DNA of 64,000 nt, from NCBI RefSeq assembly GCF_004151105.1, contig NZ_PHRF01000012.1:1-64000 (forward strand), read 5' to 3'. The notes under the pieces were generated by a model. It did no database searches, was not told the DNA's origin, and saw nothing but the letters and a program-made list of their open reading frames with translations. Source of the DNA: Streptomyces sp. L-9-10. Its GTDB lineage: Bacteria; Actinomycetota; Actinomycetes; Streptomycetales; Streptomycetaceae. Shown piece by piece: positions 16,780 through 28,918 of the stretch. Numbering within the stretch: the first letter of the stretch is position 1; each line of letters begins with the position of its first letter. Made by a program: the position numbers and the translations under genes.

Positions 16780-17796
16780 ATGTCATTGCTCCGCGCCCTG
16801 ATCAGCACCGCGCGTATGGTCCGGCACACCCCGCAGCTCGCCGCCGGGCTGCCGCCGGACGACGCGGTGCTGCTCGACGCCCCCGACGAGCGGCTCGCTC
16901 CCGCGCTCGTCGCCGCCGCGCTCGGCGAGTACGAGCCCGCGGCGAAGCTGCTCGCGACGACACGCGAGGCCGCCGAATGGGAGAACCGCGACCGCTATGT
17001 GGTGCGGCTGGCCGCGTTCGCGTACGGCCGGGACGGCTGGCTCACCGCCTGGCTGCGCGCCGCGCCCCGGGACCCCGACGCGCTGCTCGTCCGGGCGGAG
17101 CTGGCCATCCGCAGGGCCTGGGAGTCACCGGCCCGCGCCGAGCGGCTCCGGGAGACGGGCCCGATGATCGACGCGGCGGCCGACGGCGATCCACGCGACC
17201 CGGTGCCCTGGCGGGTCGCGCTCGACCACGCACGCGGTACGCACGCCACCCACACCGCGTTCGAGTCGCTGTGGGAGCAGGCCGTGCGCCGCGCCTCGCA
17301 CCACTACGGCTGCCATGTCGCGGCCCTCCAGTACCTCTCGGCCGAGTGGTACGGCTCGCACCGCGAGTGCTTCGACTTCGCCGAGCAGGCGGCGCACGAC
17401 GCCCTGCCCGGCTCCCTGGTCCGCGCGCTGCCCGTGCGCGCCGCCTTCACGCTGCTGCTGAGCGGCGAGCCCACCTCCGTACAGGCGGACCGGATCGACG
17501 CGGCGGCCGATCTCGCGATCGCGGTGTCCGCCCAGTACGAGGCCGGCGACCCGTGGCCGGCCGAAGTACGCAATCTGCTGGCGTACGTGCTGGTGGAGCG
17601 GGGGCGCTGGGAGGAGGCGCTGGAGCAGTTCCGGCTGATCGGCTCGTACGCGACCTCCTTCCCGTGGACCTCGTTCACCGACGATCCGCTGGGTCATTTC
17701 CTCGAATCGCGGCACGCGGTGAGGATCCAAGTGGCCTCGGCGATGCCTTTGCGGAGCAGGACAGAACGGAGAGGGCCCCGCGGCCACTACGCTTGA
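16780..17796 (+). CDS. Conserved hypothetical protein with TPR-like helical repeats
   Basis: This protein of about 338 residues is almost wholly alpha-helical, with repeated Ala/Leu helix pairs: DERLAPALVAAALGEYEPAAKLLA, PDALLVRAELAIRRAWESP, FAEQAAHDALPGSLVRALP and VRNLLAYVLVERGRWEEALEQFRLIG. The last one is a typical TPR helix pair, so a protein-binding scaffold role is inferred. No enzymatic motif is seen. ATG 16780 (MSLLRALISTARMV) is preferred, and ATG 16768 would add four residues. The next gene starts six bases after its stop, so they are likely co-transcribed. Confidence 0.75.
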   Translation: MSLLRALISTARMVRHTPQLAAGLPPDDAVLLDAPDERLAPALVAAALGEYEPAAKLLATTREAAEWENRDRYVVRLAAFAYGRDGWLTAWLRAAPRDPDALLVRAELAIRRAWESPARAERLRETGPMIDAAADGDPRDPVPWRVALDHARGTHATHTAFESLWEQAVRRASHHYGCHVAALQYLSAEWYGSHRECFDFAEQAAHDALPGSLVRALPVRAAFTLLLSGEPTSVQADRIDAAADLAIAVSAQYEAGDPWPAEVRNLLAYVLVERGRWEEALEQFRLIGSYATSFPWTSFTDDPLGHFLESRHAVRIQVASAMPLRSRTERRGPRGHYA

Positions 17797-17801
17797 CCGT
17801 T

Positions 17802-18539
17802 GTGACCACCGCACGCCTCCCTCTCTTCCCGCTGAACGCGGTGCTGTTCCCGGGCCTCGTCCTGCCTCTGAACGTCTTCGAGGAGCGCTACCGCGCGATG
17901 ATGCGCGAGTTGCTCAAGACCGATGAGTCCGAGCCGCGCCGCTTCGCCGTGGTCGCCATCCGCGACGGACACGAAATCGCGCCGACAGCACCCGGAATGC
18001 CGGACGGAACCGCCCTGACCGACCGCGGGCCCGACGCCGGCTTCGGCCCCGAACCCCTGAAATCCTTCCACCCGGTGGGCTGTGTCGCGGACGCGGCGAC
18101 GATCCGCGAGCGCCCCGACGGCAGCTTCGAGGTGGTGGCCACCGGCACCACCCGGGTCCGGCTGCTCTCCGTCGACGCGAGCGGCCCGTATCTGACGGCC
18201 GAGCTCGAAGAGCTCCCCGAGCGGACGGGCGACGGCGCGGGCACGCTCGCCGAGGGCGTGCTGCGCGCGTTCCGGAACTACCAGAAGCGGCTGGCCGGGG
18301 CGCGTGAGCGCTCGCTCTCCGGCGACGAACTGCCCGACGACCCGTCGGTCGTGTCCTATCTGGTCGCCGCCGCCGCCGTGCTCGACACCCCGGCCAAGCA
18401 GCGGCTGCTGGAGGCTCCGGACATCGCGGCCCGGCTGCGCGAGGAGCTGAAGCTCCTGCGGGCCGAGACGGCGGTGATCCGCCATCTCCCCTCGCTGCCC
18501 GCCGTGACGCTGACGCACACGCCGCCCAGCCCCAACTGA
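17802..18539 (+). CDS. Lon N-terminal (substrate-binding) domain protein
   Basis: This 245-residue protein consists of the PUA-like LON substrate-binding domain without ATPase or protease domains. The family hallmark is at the start: RLPLFPLNAVLFPGLVLPLNVFEERYRAMM. The middle strands (HPVGCVADAATIRERPDGSFEVVATGTTRVRLLSV) and a helical C-terminal half complete it. Such stand-alone proteins are widespread in bacteria. Their role is not settled, and substrate recognition for proteolysis is only a suggestion. GTG 17802 gives the exact domain start. Confidence 0.9.
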   Translation: MTTARLPLFPLNAVLFPGLVLPLNVFEERYRAMMRELLKTDESEPRRFAVVAIRDGHEIAPTAPGMPDGTALTDRGPDAGFGPEPLKSFHPVGCVADAATIRERPDGSFEVVATGTTRVRLLSVDASGPYLTAELEELPERTGDGAGTLAEGVLRAFRNYQKRLAGARERSLSGDELPDDPSVVSYLVAAAAVLDTPAKQRLLEAPDIAARLREELKLLRAETAVIRHLPSLPAVTLTHTPPSPN

Positions 18540-18570
18540 CACGCCTCAACTCACCCAGGGAAGAACCGCC

Positions 18571-19071
18571 TTGGCGAAGAAGTCCAAGAAGCAGCAGTCC
18601 GGAGGCACCCCGGCGACGGTCGCCCTGACGGCCGCGGGCACGCCGTACACCCTGCACGCGTACGAGCACGACCCGGCGTCGCCCTCGTACGGCGAGGAGG
18701 CGGCCGAGGCCCTCGGGGTCTCTCCCGACCGGGTCTTCAAGACCCTGGTCGCGGACGTCGACGGCGAACTGACCGTGGCCGTGGTGCCGGTGGCCGGTTC
18801 GCTCGATCTGAAGGCCCTCGCGGCGGCCGTCGGCGGCAAACGCGCCGCGATGGCGGACCCCGCGGCCGCGGAACGTACGACAGGTTATGTACGCGGTGGG
18901 ATCTCACCCCTGGGCCAGCGCAAGCGGCTACGCACCGTAGTGGACGCCTCGGCGGCGGCCCACGCGACGATCTGTGTCTCGGCGGGCCGCCGGGGACTGG
19001 AGGTCGAGCTGGCCCCGGCGGATCTGGCGGCGCTCACGTCGGCCGTGACGGCACCCATCGGCCGGAGCTGA
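18571..19071 (+). CDS. ybaK: YbaK-type Cys-tRNA(Pro)/aminoacyl-tRNA deacylase
   Basis: This 166-residue editing enzyme of the YbaK/EbsC class hydrolyses cysteine misloaded on tRNA-Pro. Characteristic segments are YTLHAYEHDP, EEAAEALGVSPDRVFKTLVADVDG (Lys of FKTLV is catalytic in the family), VVPVAGSLDLKALAAAVGGKRAAMAD, and GYVRGGISPLGQRKRLRTVVD. The gene starts with TTG at 18571 after AGGGAAG. Its stop is followed within five bases by a MITE-like repeat. Confidence 0.92.
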   Translation: MAKKSKKQQSGGTPATVALTAAGTPYTLHAYEHDPASPSYGEEAAEALGVSPDRVFKTLVADVDGELTVAVVPVAGSLDLKALAAAVGGKRAAMADPAAAERTTGYVRGGISPLGQRKRLRTVVDASAAAHATICVSAGRRGLEVELAPADLAALTSAVTAPIGRS

Positions 19072-19075
19072 GACC

Positions 19076-19263
19076 AGGGCCTGTCTTCAAAGTCCCGCCT
19101 GCCTGGCGACGCCCGGCACGCACGCTCGCGGCGTTGTCGGGACCACCCCAGTACGTCCAGTACTGGGGCGACCCTCCGCCTTGCGATCGCACGCACCGGA
19201 CGCCGCCGGGCCCACCCTCCGGGCAGACGGCGCTCCTTTGAAGAAAGGCCTCTAGGGCCTGTC
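19076..19263. repeat. MITE-like element with inverted ends and internal hairpin
   Basis: The ends match as an inverted pair: GGGCCTGTCTTCAAAG (19077-19092) against CTTTGAAGAAAGGCCT (19236-19251), 14 of 16 positions. A 10-base direct repeat AGGGCCTGTC lies at 19076-19085 and 19254-19263. Inside, CCCCAGTAC and GTACTGGGG (19146-19168) form a perfect 9-bp hairpin around GTCCA. No frame codes for a transposase. The TAG stop of the DUF2567 gene (19252-19254) lies directly at the right end. Confidence 0.7.
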
Positions 19264-19920
19264 CGGCGTCGCGTCTTCCGGCGCCGGGCCGTACGGCGAG
19301 GGGCCCCAGTCGTCCCACCTCGGCTCCGGATCGCGCGGACCGAACAGCGCCGTCAGGGCCAGATGGACCACCATCGCCGCGATGGGCCACGCCAACAGCG
19401 CGCCCTTCGCGTTCAGTTGCAGCGGCGCGGCGAACGTGACGCCCTGGCCGACCGCCCTGGCATGCGCCACCACGTCGGCCTCGGGGCCGAACCAGACGCC
19501 CACCCGCCAGGCGACCACCGCGCCCAGCAGCCCGCCCAGCGCCAGGCCCGCCACCAGCGCGATACCGCCGCGCCTGCGGAAGAGGAACACCAGCACCGCG
19601 CTGACCGCCCCGAAAGCGAGCGCCAGCAGCAGGAACGTACCGTCCGCCGCGATCGCCTCCTCGCCCTCGGTGTCCTTCAGGAAGACCGCCGTCTCGTCCG
19701 AGATCAACGGGGTACGCGGCGCGAGCCAGAGCCACAGCAGCCCGAGCGCCAGACCGAGGACCGCGACCGCCACCATCACCACGACGGCCTGGCGCACTTC
19801 GGTCTTCATATCGGGCCCCTTCTCCGCTTCGGCCCCGTAAAAGGGCGATTCCCCGGCCGGCGGTGTCTGCCAGGGATCGTCGTGCGGCGGTTGGTGGGGC
19901 GGTGTCAAGGGTGCGGTCAC
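19252..19920 (-). CDS. DUF2567-type membrane protein
   Basis: This 222-residue membrane protein begins with a Pro-rich cytosolic N-terminus (TPPHQPPHDDPWQTPPAGESPF). Four hydrophobic segments follow: AVVVMVAVAVLGLALGLLWLWL, GTFLLLALAFGAVSAVLVFLF, GIALVAGLALGGLLGAVVAW and LLAWPIAAMVVHLALTALF. This topology and its position beside an ABC transporter fit the uncharacterised DUF2567 family. GTG 19920 is chosen because it starts the Pro-rich tail and gives a plausible length. The last codon is followed by TAG at the edge of the MITE. Its role is unknown, and an association with the transporter is inferred only from gene order. Confidence 0.75.
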   Translation of the reverse strand: MTAPLTPPHQPPHDDPWQTPPAGESPFYGAEAEKGPDMKTEVRQAVVVMVAVAVLGLALGLLWLWLAPRTPLISDETAVFLKDTEGEEAIAADGTFLLLALAFGAVSAVLVFLFRRRGGIALVAGLALGGLLGAVVAWRVGVWFGPEADVVAHARAVGQGVTFAAPLQLNAKGALLAWPIAAMVVHLALTALFGPRDPEPRWDDWGPSPYGPAPEDATPDRP

Positions 19921-19954
19921 AGTGCCATCGTGCCAGTCCTGGCCAGGGGGTGCC

Positions 19955-20785
19955 TCATCGGACCGCCGCCCGCCGGTACGCCCAGGTCGCCACGGCCAGC
20001 GAGCAGACACCGACGGCCGCGCACACCGCGAGATCGAAGGCGACCACCGGCCAGTCGGGACGGGCGTCGAACGTACGGGCGAGAGCCTCCACGCCGTAGG
20101 TGGACGGCAGCAGGTCACGTGCGTACCCGATCGGCCCCGGCAGCCGGTCCGCGGGCAGCACACCCAGCAGCAGCGCCGCCGACATGCCCAGCTGGCCCAG
20201 CAGCGTCGCCAGCTCCTGACGGGGCGCGAGCAGACCGAGCGCCGCCCCCAGACCCGCGAGCGCCGCGCCCGACAGCGGAATCACCGCGACCAGCACCCAG
20301 AGATGCGTGAGCGGCAACTGGAACAGCACACTGCCGGTGACGGCCGTGACCGCGGTGCCCGGCACCGTGAACGAGGCATACGCGCCGGCCGCACCGAGCA
20401 CCACCGCCGCGGGCGGCACCGGCAGGGTGGCGTAGTGGTCGAGCCCGCCGCTCGCGCGCAGCTGACCGAAGTACTGGGCGAGCAGATTGAGCGCCACGAA
20501 CGCGACGACGAGCACACTCGACCCGGCGACCACCGCCCGCGCCTCGTCGCCCCCGTCCACCACGCCCCGCATCAGGATCATGATCCCGACCGACTGGAAC
20601 GTCGCCACGAAAAGCAGCGGGATCCGCGCGACCCGGGCCCGCGACAGCTGGGCGCGGTACACGGCGGCGAGCGAGGGCAGCAGCCGCGCCCGGGGCGCGA
20701 GCGGCGCGGGCGCGCCGTCCGCAGGCTCGTTCACGGCCGCGGTCCTGACTCTCCCGGACACGGCCTCCGCAGGCACGATGCTCAC
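19955..20785 (-). CDS. ABC transporter permease
   Basis: This 276-residue permease of the ABC-2 type has about six transmembrane segments, among them VARIPLLFVATFQSVGIMILM, AVVAGSSVLVVAFVALNLLAQYFG, VLVAVIPLSGAALAGLGAALGLLAP and LAVCAAVGVCSLAVATWAY. The motif RDLLPSTYGVEAL lies in the conserved C-terminal loop. GTG 20785 (VSIVPAEAV) is taken as start. It pairs with the ATPase gene 55 bases upstream. Exporters of this type move drugs, lipids or peptides, and the substrate here cannot be told. Confidence 0.88.
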   Translation of the reverse strand: MSIVPAEAVSGRVRTAAVNEPADGAPAPLAPRARLLPSLAAVYRAQLSRARVARIPLLFVATFQSVGIMILMRGVVDGGDEARAVVAGSSVLVVAFVALNLLAQYFGQLRASGGLDHYATLPVPPAAVVLGAAGAYASFTVPGTAVTAVTGSVLFQLPLTHLWVLVAVIPLSGAALAGLGAALGLLAPRQELATLLGQLGMSAALLLGVLPADRLPGPIGYARDLLPSTYGVEALARTFDARPDWPVVAFDLAVCAAVGVCSLAVATWAYRRAAVR

Positions 20786-20840
20786 CTGGTGCTGCTCCTG
20801 TTCGGTACGGGCGTACGTGCGTCGCTCACGAAACGGCTGC

Positions 20841-21827
20841 TCACGCCTTGACCAGCCCCTTCGCCCGGCCGCCGAGCGCCAGGTAGACATCTTCCAGACT
20901 CGGCGTCGCCAGGGTGAAATCGTCCAGCGCCGAGAAGGCCGCGCCGCCGGTCACCGCGGCGACCGCCGCGCGCGCCTCGTCCGGCGCGAGCCGCAGCACC
21001 CACCGGCGCCCCGACTCCTGCGCCGAATCGCGCAGCGCCGCGACCTCGGGAACATCGAGCGGCGCGCGCTCGCGCCACACGAGCTCCACCCGCACCTCAC
21101 CGGCGACCTCTTCCTTGAGCCCGGACGGGGTGTCGCAGGCGATGACCTTGCCCCGCTCCAGCACGGCGACCCGGTCGAGCACGGTCTCGGCCTCGATGAC
21201 GTTATGGGTGACGAGCAGCACGGTCACCCCGTGCTCGGCCCGCCGCCGGTCCACGGCGGCCCACACCGCGCGCCGCGCGACCGGGTCCATGCCGGTGGTC
21301 GGCTCGTCGAGAACCAGCACGGGCCGCTCCCCCACCAGCGCGGCGGCGAAACAGGCCAGCCGCCGCTGGCCCCCCGACAGCTTCTTCAGGGGCCGCCCGG
21401 CGATCTCGGTCAGCCCCAACTCGGCCAGCACATCGTCCCGCTCGGCCCGCGCCACCCGCAGCGACAGCCCGCGCAGCCGGCCGGTGGTCTCGGCGGCGAG
21501 CGCGACGGTCAGTTCGTCCAGCGCGGTCGACTCCTGGCCGAGATAGCCGATGAGCCGGGAGGCGCGTTCGGGATGCCGCACCAGATCGTGCCCGAGGACC
21601 TCGACCTCACCGGAGTCGGGCCGCATCAGGCCGGTGAGCTGGCGTACGAGAGTGGACTTGCCCGCGCCGTTGGGCCCGAGCAGACCGAAGATCTCACCGC
21701 GCCGCACGTCGAGCGAGACCCCGTCGGTGGCCCGCACCGCGGGCGTCCCGGGGACGCCGCGTCTGCCGCGCGCGGCCGGATACGTCTTGACCAGATCGCG
21801 CACCACGCACACCGTACTCACGAGCAT
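20841..21827 (-). CDS. ABC transporter ATP-binding protein
   Basis: This 328-residue ATPase of the DrrA/ABC-2 exporter type has Walker A GPNGAGKST, the signature LSGGQRR, Walker B VLVLDEPTTGMDP, and the switch His in LLVTHNVIEAE. A C-terminal extension of about 90 residues (EVRVELVWRERAPLDVPEV and so on) matches the regulatory tail found in this subfamily. Translation starts at ATG 21827 (MLVSTVCVVRDLVKTYP). With the permease (19955) it forms one exporter. Confidence 0.95.
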   Translation of the reverse strand: MLVSTVCVVRDLVKTYPAARGRRGVPGTPAVRATDGVSLDVRRGEIFGLLGPNGAGKSTLVRQLTGLMRPDSGEVEVLGHDLVRHPERASRLIGYLGQESTALDELTVALAAETTGRLRGLSLRVARAERDDVLAELGLTEIAGRPLKKLSGGQRRLACFAAALVGERPVLVLDEPTTGMDPVARRAVWAAVDRRRAEHGVTVLLVTHNVIEAETVLDRVAVLERGKVIACDTPSGLKEEVAGEVRVELVWRERAPLDVPEVAALRDSAQESGRRWVLRLAPDEARAAVAAVTGGAAFSALDDFTLATPSLEDVYLALGGRAKGLVKA

Positions 21828-21935
21828 GGACCTTACGTTGTGCCGACCCGGTACGTTTCCGGCGGGGGGCGTGGTGCGGGTTCGCGGTGGTGCCGGGGGC
21901 CGGGGCCACCGGGCCGCGCCCACCCCCACCACCAC

Positions 21936-23240
21936 CTACGGCGAAGCCGTATCCGCCGCGGCCCGCACATCGATCTCCCGCCAGAACCCGGCCCGAATCG
22001 CATACCGGTCATGCTCATCGATCTGGTCGTCCTTGTGCGCCAGCAGGCCGAACCGCGCCGCGTACCGCAGCAGTTCCCCGTCGATACGGTGCGGAACCCG
22101 CGGATACATCACGGACAGCCTCTGCACATGCGCCGCCTCCGGCAGCCGTTCCATCCACCGCCGCGCGAACACCTGCCCCACCTCGAACGGATCGCCCCCC
22201 ACCGTGGTGATGTCCTCCTCGCGGTCCGCCCAGCGCTGCTCCGCGCTGGTCAGCTGCGCCAGGGTCGGCAGCGATGCCGTCTCCGGCGGTTCGCCCGCCG
22301 TGCCGCTGCCCGGCCGTTCGACCCATCCCTTGTCGGAGGACCACCGCAGCGTCGCCCCCGCCGGATGCTGCCCGGACTGCTGTCCGGACGGGCCCGGCGT
22401 CGGGGCGCCGGGGCCGCGCAGGCCCGCCAGGTCCTTGGGGGTCGGCACGCCCTTGCCGCCCGTGCCGGCCGGATGGGGTTCCGCGTCGGGGGCCGCGGAG
22501 GCGGGTGCCGGCGACGAGCCGTTCCGCCCGGCGCCGGTGGTGGAGTCCGCGCGGGCCGCCGCCGCCTCCGCCTCCGCCGCCCGTTCCGCGGACGCGGCCA
22601 GCGCCGATTCGGGCAGCGGCGCCGAGAGGATCGCCGCGATCTCGGGCCGGGGCGCCGGCGGCGGGGCGCAGACGCCGCCCAGGTCCTTGGCCCGTACGGC
22701 CTTGGTGATCCAGGCCCGGTCGAGCACCCGCCGCTCGTCGGCCTCGGCGACCAGGTCCTCGGACTGGTTGTAGTCGCCGTCGGCGGCCTGCACGGCCCAG
22801 AGGTGGACGGCGACGCCATGCTCCTTCGCGGACATCAGGCCGGGCAGCAGATCCCCGTCCCCCGTCACCAGCACGACATCGGAACAGGCGCGATTTCTGG
22901 CCAGCTCGGTCAGCTCCGCGTGCATCGCCGCGTCCACGCCCTTCTGCGCCCAGCGCCCGTCGCTGCGGGTGAGGGCGCCGAGCCGTACGGTGACGCGCGG
23001 CATGACCCTCAGCCGCCGGTGCTCGGGCTGTGGAACCCGGTCGGGGGCGCCGTCGAACCAGTAGATGCGGAGCAGCGGCTGTTCCGTATCGGCCTCGGCC
23101 CGTTCTCGCAGGCCCTGGATGAGGGCGGTGTGGTCGACGGTGATGCGGGAACGGGCCGGTTCTCCGGCGAGGAGACTCGCGGCGGCGCCCAGCAGATAGC
23201 CGGCGTCCACCAGGACGACGCAGCGGTCCACGTGTTCCAC
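21936..23240 (-). CDS. NYN-domain (PIN-like) protein
   Basis: This 434-residue protein starts with a NYN domain, a PIN-like RNase fold: VVLVDAGYLLGAAASLL (first Asp), LLRIYWFDGAPDRVP, QKGVDAAMHAELTELA (Asp) and DVVLVTGDGDLLPGLMSAKEHGV (Asp-x-Asp). The Asp residues that coordinate Mg2+ in related nucleases are kept. A long linker of about 150 residues rich in Ala, Pro and Gly follows, then a second ordered region (RWADREEDITTVGGDPFEVGQVFARRWMERL … LLRYAARFGLLAHKDDQIDEHDRYAIRAGFW) of unknown fold. An RNA-cleaving role is inferred from the domain. GTG 23240 is the start. Confidence 0.88.
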   Translation of the reverse strand: MEHVDRCVVLVDAGYLLGAAASLLAGEPARSRITVDHTALIQGLRERAEADTEQPLLRIYWFDGAPDRVPQPEHRRLRVMPRVTVRLGALTRSDGRWAQKGVDAAMHAELTELARNRACSDVVLVTGDGDLLPGLMSAKEHGVAVHLWAVQAADGDYNQSEDLVAEADERRVLDRAWITKAVRAKDLGGVCAPPPAPRPEIAAILSAPLPESALAASAERAAEAEAAAARADSTTGAGRNGSSPAPASAAPDAEPHPAGTGGKGVPTPKDLAGLRGPGAPTPGPSGQQSGQHPAGATLRWSSDKGWVERPGSGTAGEPPETASLPTLAQLTSAEQRWADREEDITTVGGDPFEVGQVFARRWMERLPEAAHVQRLSVMYPRVPHRIDGELLRYAARFGLLAHKDDQIDEHDRYAIRAGFWREIDVRAAADTASP

Positions 23241-23484
23241 CTTCTTTCGGGAACCTCGGGATCGTGAGATCGGGAGTTACTGCGGGTTTCCTTCGAGTCT
23301 GCCCGACGGCAAGAGGCTTAACGTCCGGAACTCGATCATCGGCGTGGCGTATCGGCGCTATGGAACCGATCAGGCCGCTGACAAGGCACCACTACACACG
23401 GCAATGATCCAAAATGCGCCAATTGGCGGCTTATGTGAGGCTTAACGCGGCCTGGCATCCAAACCCCCGGCAGGAGGCAGCATC

Positions 23485-23664
23485 ATGGCCAAGAACAAGA
23501 ACCGGGATCGCAGCAACAAGCAGCACGCCCGCTCGGACGCCGAGCGTGGCACCGAAGAGTCGCAGTCCTCGTCGATGGAGGACCGGTCCGAGCAGGTGCA
23601 GTCGAGGATCACGCCGACGGATGCAGCCCACAAGGGCAAGCAGAAGCGTTTCGGCCACAACTGA
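23485..23664 (+). CDS. Small hydrophilic protein, 59 residues
   Basis: This frame runs from ATG 23485 to TGA 23662-23664 and is preceded by a strong CAGGAGG. It encodes a protein with a basic start (MAKNKNRDRSNKQHAR), an acidic, Ser/Gln-rich middle (ERGTEESQSSSMEDRSEQVQ) and a basic end (AHKGKQKRFGHN). There is no hydrophobic core, so it is probably unstructured. Its stop is followed by a strong bidirectional terminator, which supports it as a transcribed gene. The function is unknown. Confidence 0.8.
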   Translation: MAKNKNRDRSNKQHARSDAERGTEESQSSSMEDRSEQVQSRITPTDAAHKGKQKRFGHN

Positions 23665-23687
23665 CCCCACCACCCGCCGTCCATAAC

Positions 23688-23728
23688 CGTATGAGGGGCA
23701 TCCCACGAGCCGGGATGCCCCTCATACG
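23688..23728. terminator. Bidirectional hairpin terminator between the small protein gene and dnaE
   Basis: CGTATGAGGGGCATCCC pairs perfectly with GGGATGCCCCTCATACG (17 bp) around a seven-base loop, ACGAGCC. It ends transcription from both the plus-strand small gene and minus-strand dnaE. Confidence 0.9.
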
Positions 23729-23751
23729 CGTTCGCCTCACCGAGGCATGGC

Positions 23752-27291
<3,540 letters not shown>

Positions 27292-27523
27292 GGCGGGGGC
27301 CTCCAGCGAGCGGACGACACGGTGTGGTTTCCAGCGGTGAATCTGAATGTTTCCAGGGGTGAACCCGGGGCCCCACGGGGCTGCGGACAGTCCTGGGGAA
27401 CAGCCTCGAAGTCTACGTCTCGGGACTGACAGCGGCGGGCACTCGCGAGTAGCGTCACGCGTTGCCCGTTCGGAGGGGCGCAGGCCCCCCACTCCACTGT
27501 CATGCACCAGGAGGCACCCCGCG

Positions 27524-28864
27524 ATGTCGGTCCCGCGACCCGTTGAAGCAGCCGATGAGCAGCGCGGCGAGGAGATCCTCGCCGTTTTCGACACCGCTTT
27601 CGGCGAGCTTCTGGCGGCCGATCCAGCCGCGTTCCGGGTGAAGTTCCGGAAGATGGCGGCCTCCGCGTTCGCCTTCTACCGGGGCACGGCGTGCCTCTTC
27701 TACCACGACCAGGAGCGGGAGCGTACGGCGAGCGCGGCCACCGGCCCCTTCCTCGACGAGCGCACCGGACGGGTGTGGATCCACGGCGATCTGCACGCCG
27801 AGAACTTCGGCACGTACATGGACGCCAACGGCCGGCTGATCTTCAACGTCAACGACTTCGACGAGGCGTACGTCGGCCCCTTCACCTGGGACCTGAAGCG
27901 CTTCGCCGCCTCCCTCGCCCTGATCGGCTACACGAAGGCGCTCAGTGACGAGCAGATCACCGAACTGGTGGAGATCTACGCGGGCGCCTACCGCGAGCGG
28001 ATCCACGCGCTGGCCACCGGCGCCAAGAACGACGAGGTCCCGCCCTTCACCCTGGACACGGCGCAGGGCCCGCTGCTCACCGCCCTGCGCTCGGCCCGCT
28101 CGCTGACCCGCTTCGGGCTGCTCGACTCGATGACCGAGATCAGGGAGTACGAGCGCCGCTTCGCGCCGGGCGGCGGCTCCATAGAGCTGGACGCCGCCAC
28201 CCGCTACAAGATCCTCGCGGCCTTCGACGGCTATCTGGAGACCCTGCCCGAGTCCAGCCTGACCCGCCCCGACTCGTACCGCGTGAAGGACGTCGTCGGA
28301 CGGCGCGGCATCGGCATCGGCTCCGCGGGCCTGCCCTCGTACAACATCCTGCTGGAGGGCAACAGCGACGCCCTGGAGAACGACGTCGTGATCTATATGA
28401 AGCAGGCGCAGACCCCGGCGGTCTCGCGGCACATCACGGACCGGGCCGTACGGGAGTACTTCCAGCACGAGGGCCACCGCACCGTGATCTCGCAGCGGGC
28501 CCTCCAGGCCCACGCCGACCCGTGGCTGGGCTGGACCGAGCTGGCCGGGATCGGGCAGCTGGTGGCGGAGGTCTCGCCGTACGCCGTGGATCTGGACTGG
28601 TCGGACCTGGACGACCCCGAGGAGATCGCGGCGGTCGTCGCCGACCTCGGCCGCGCGACGGCCACGATGCACTCCGCGGCGGACGACGAGAGCGGCCACT
28701 CGCTGGTGCCGTTCTCCACGGAGCGCTCCATCGACGCGGCGATCGCGGCCGACGAGGAGGGCTTCGGCGCGCTGCTGGTGGACTTCGCGCACACGTACGG
28801 GGCGCGGGCCAGGGCCGACCACCAGATCTTCGTCGACCTGTTCCGCAACGGCCGGCTGGGCTGA
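27524..28864 (+). CDS. DUF2252 family protein
   Basis: This 446-residue protein of the DUF2252 family shares features with aminoglycoside-phosphotransferase/kinase-like folds. The segment FYRGTACLFYHD, the motif VWIHGDLHAENFGTYM (HGDxHxxNFG, the catalytic-loop type), FNVNDFDEAYVGPFTWDLKRFAAS (metal-binding Asp) and a later VVGRRGIGIGSAGLPSYNILLEG are all conserved in the family. The substrate is unknown. It is divergent from dnaE, with 232 bases between them. ATG 27524 is preceded by GGAGG about ten bases upstream. Confidence 0.88.
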   Translation: MSVPRPVEAADEQRGEEILAVFDTAFGELLAADPAAFRVKFRKMAASAFAFYRGTACLFYHDQERERTASAATGPFLDERTGRVWIHGDLHAENFGTYMDANGRLIFNVNDFDEAYVGPFTWDLKRFAASLALIGYTKALSDEQITELVEIYAGAYRERIHALATGAKNDEVPPFTLDTAQGPLLTALRSARSLTRFGLLDSMTEIREYERRFAPGGGSIELDAATRYKILAAFDGYLETLPESSLTRPDSYRVKDVVGRRGIGIGSAGLPSYNILLEGNSDALENDVVIYMKQAQTPAVSRHITDRAVREYFQHEGHRTVISQRALQAHADPWLGWTELAGIGQLVAEVSPYAVDLDWSDLDDPEEIAAVVADLGRATATMHSAADDESGHSLVPFSTERSIDAAIAADEEGFGALLVDFAHTYGARARADHQIFVDLFRNGRLG

Positions 28865-28918
28865 GCCCGGGCGGCTCCAGGTCCTGGCCGGATCCTTAAG
28901 GACCGCTTACAGGGACAC

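Noticed and set aside
20487..23267. A 926-codon open frame on the plus strand
   Set aside because: It lies antisense to the ABC ATPase and NYN genes. It is rich in Arg, Gly and Pro with no domain, which is a usual effect of few stop codons at high G+C.
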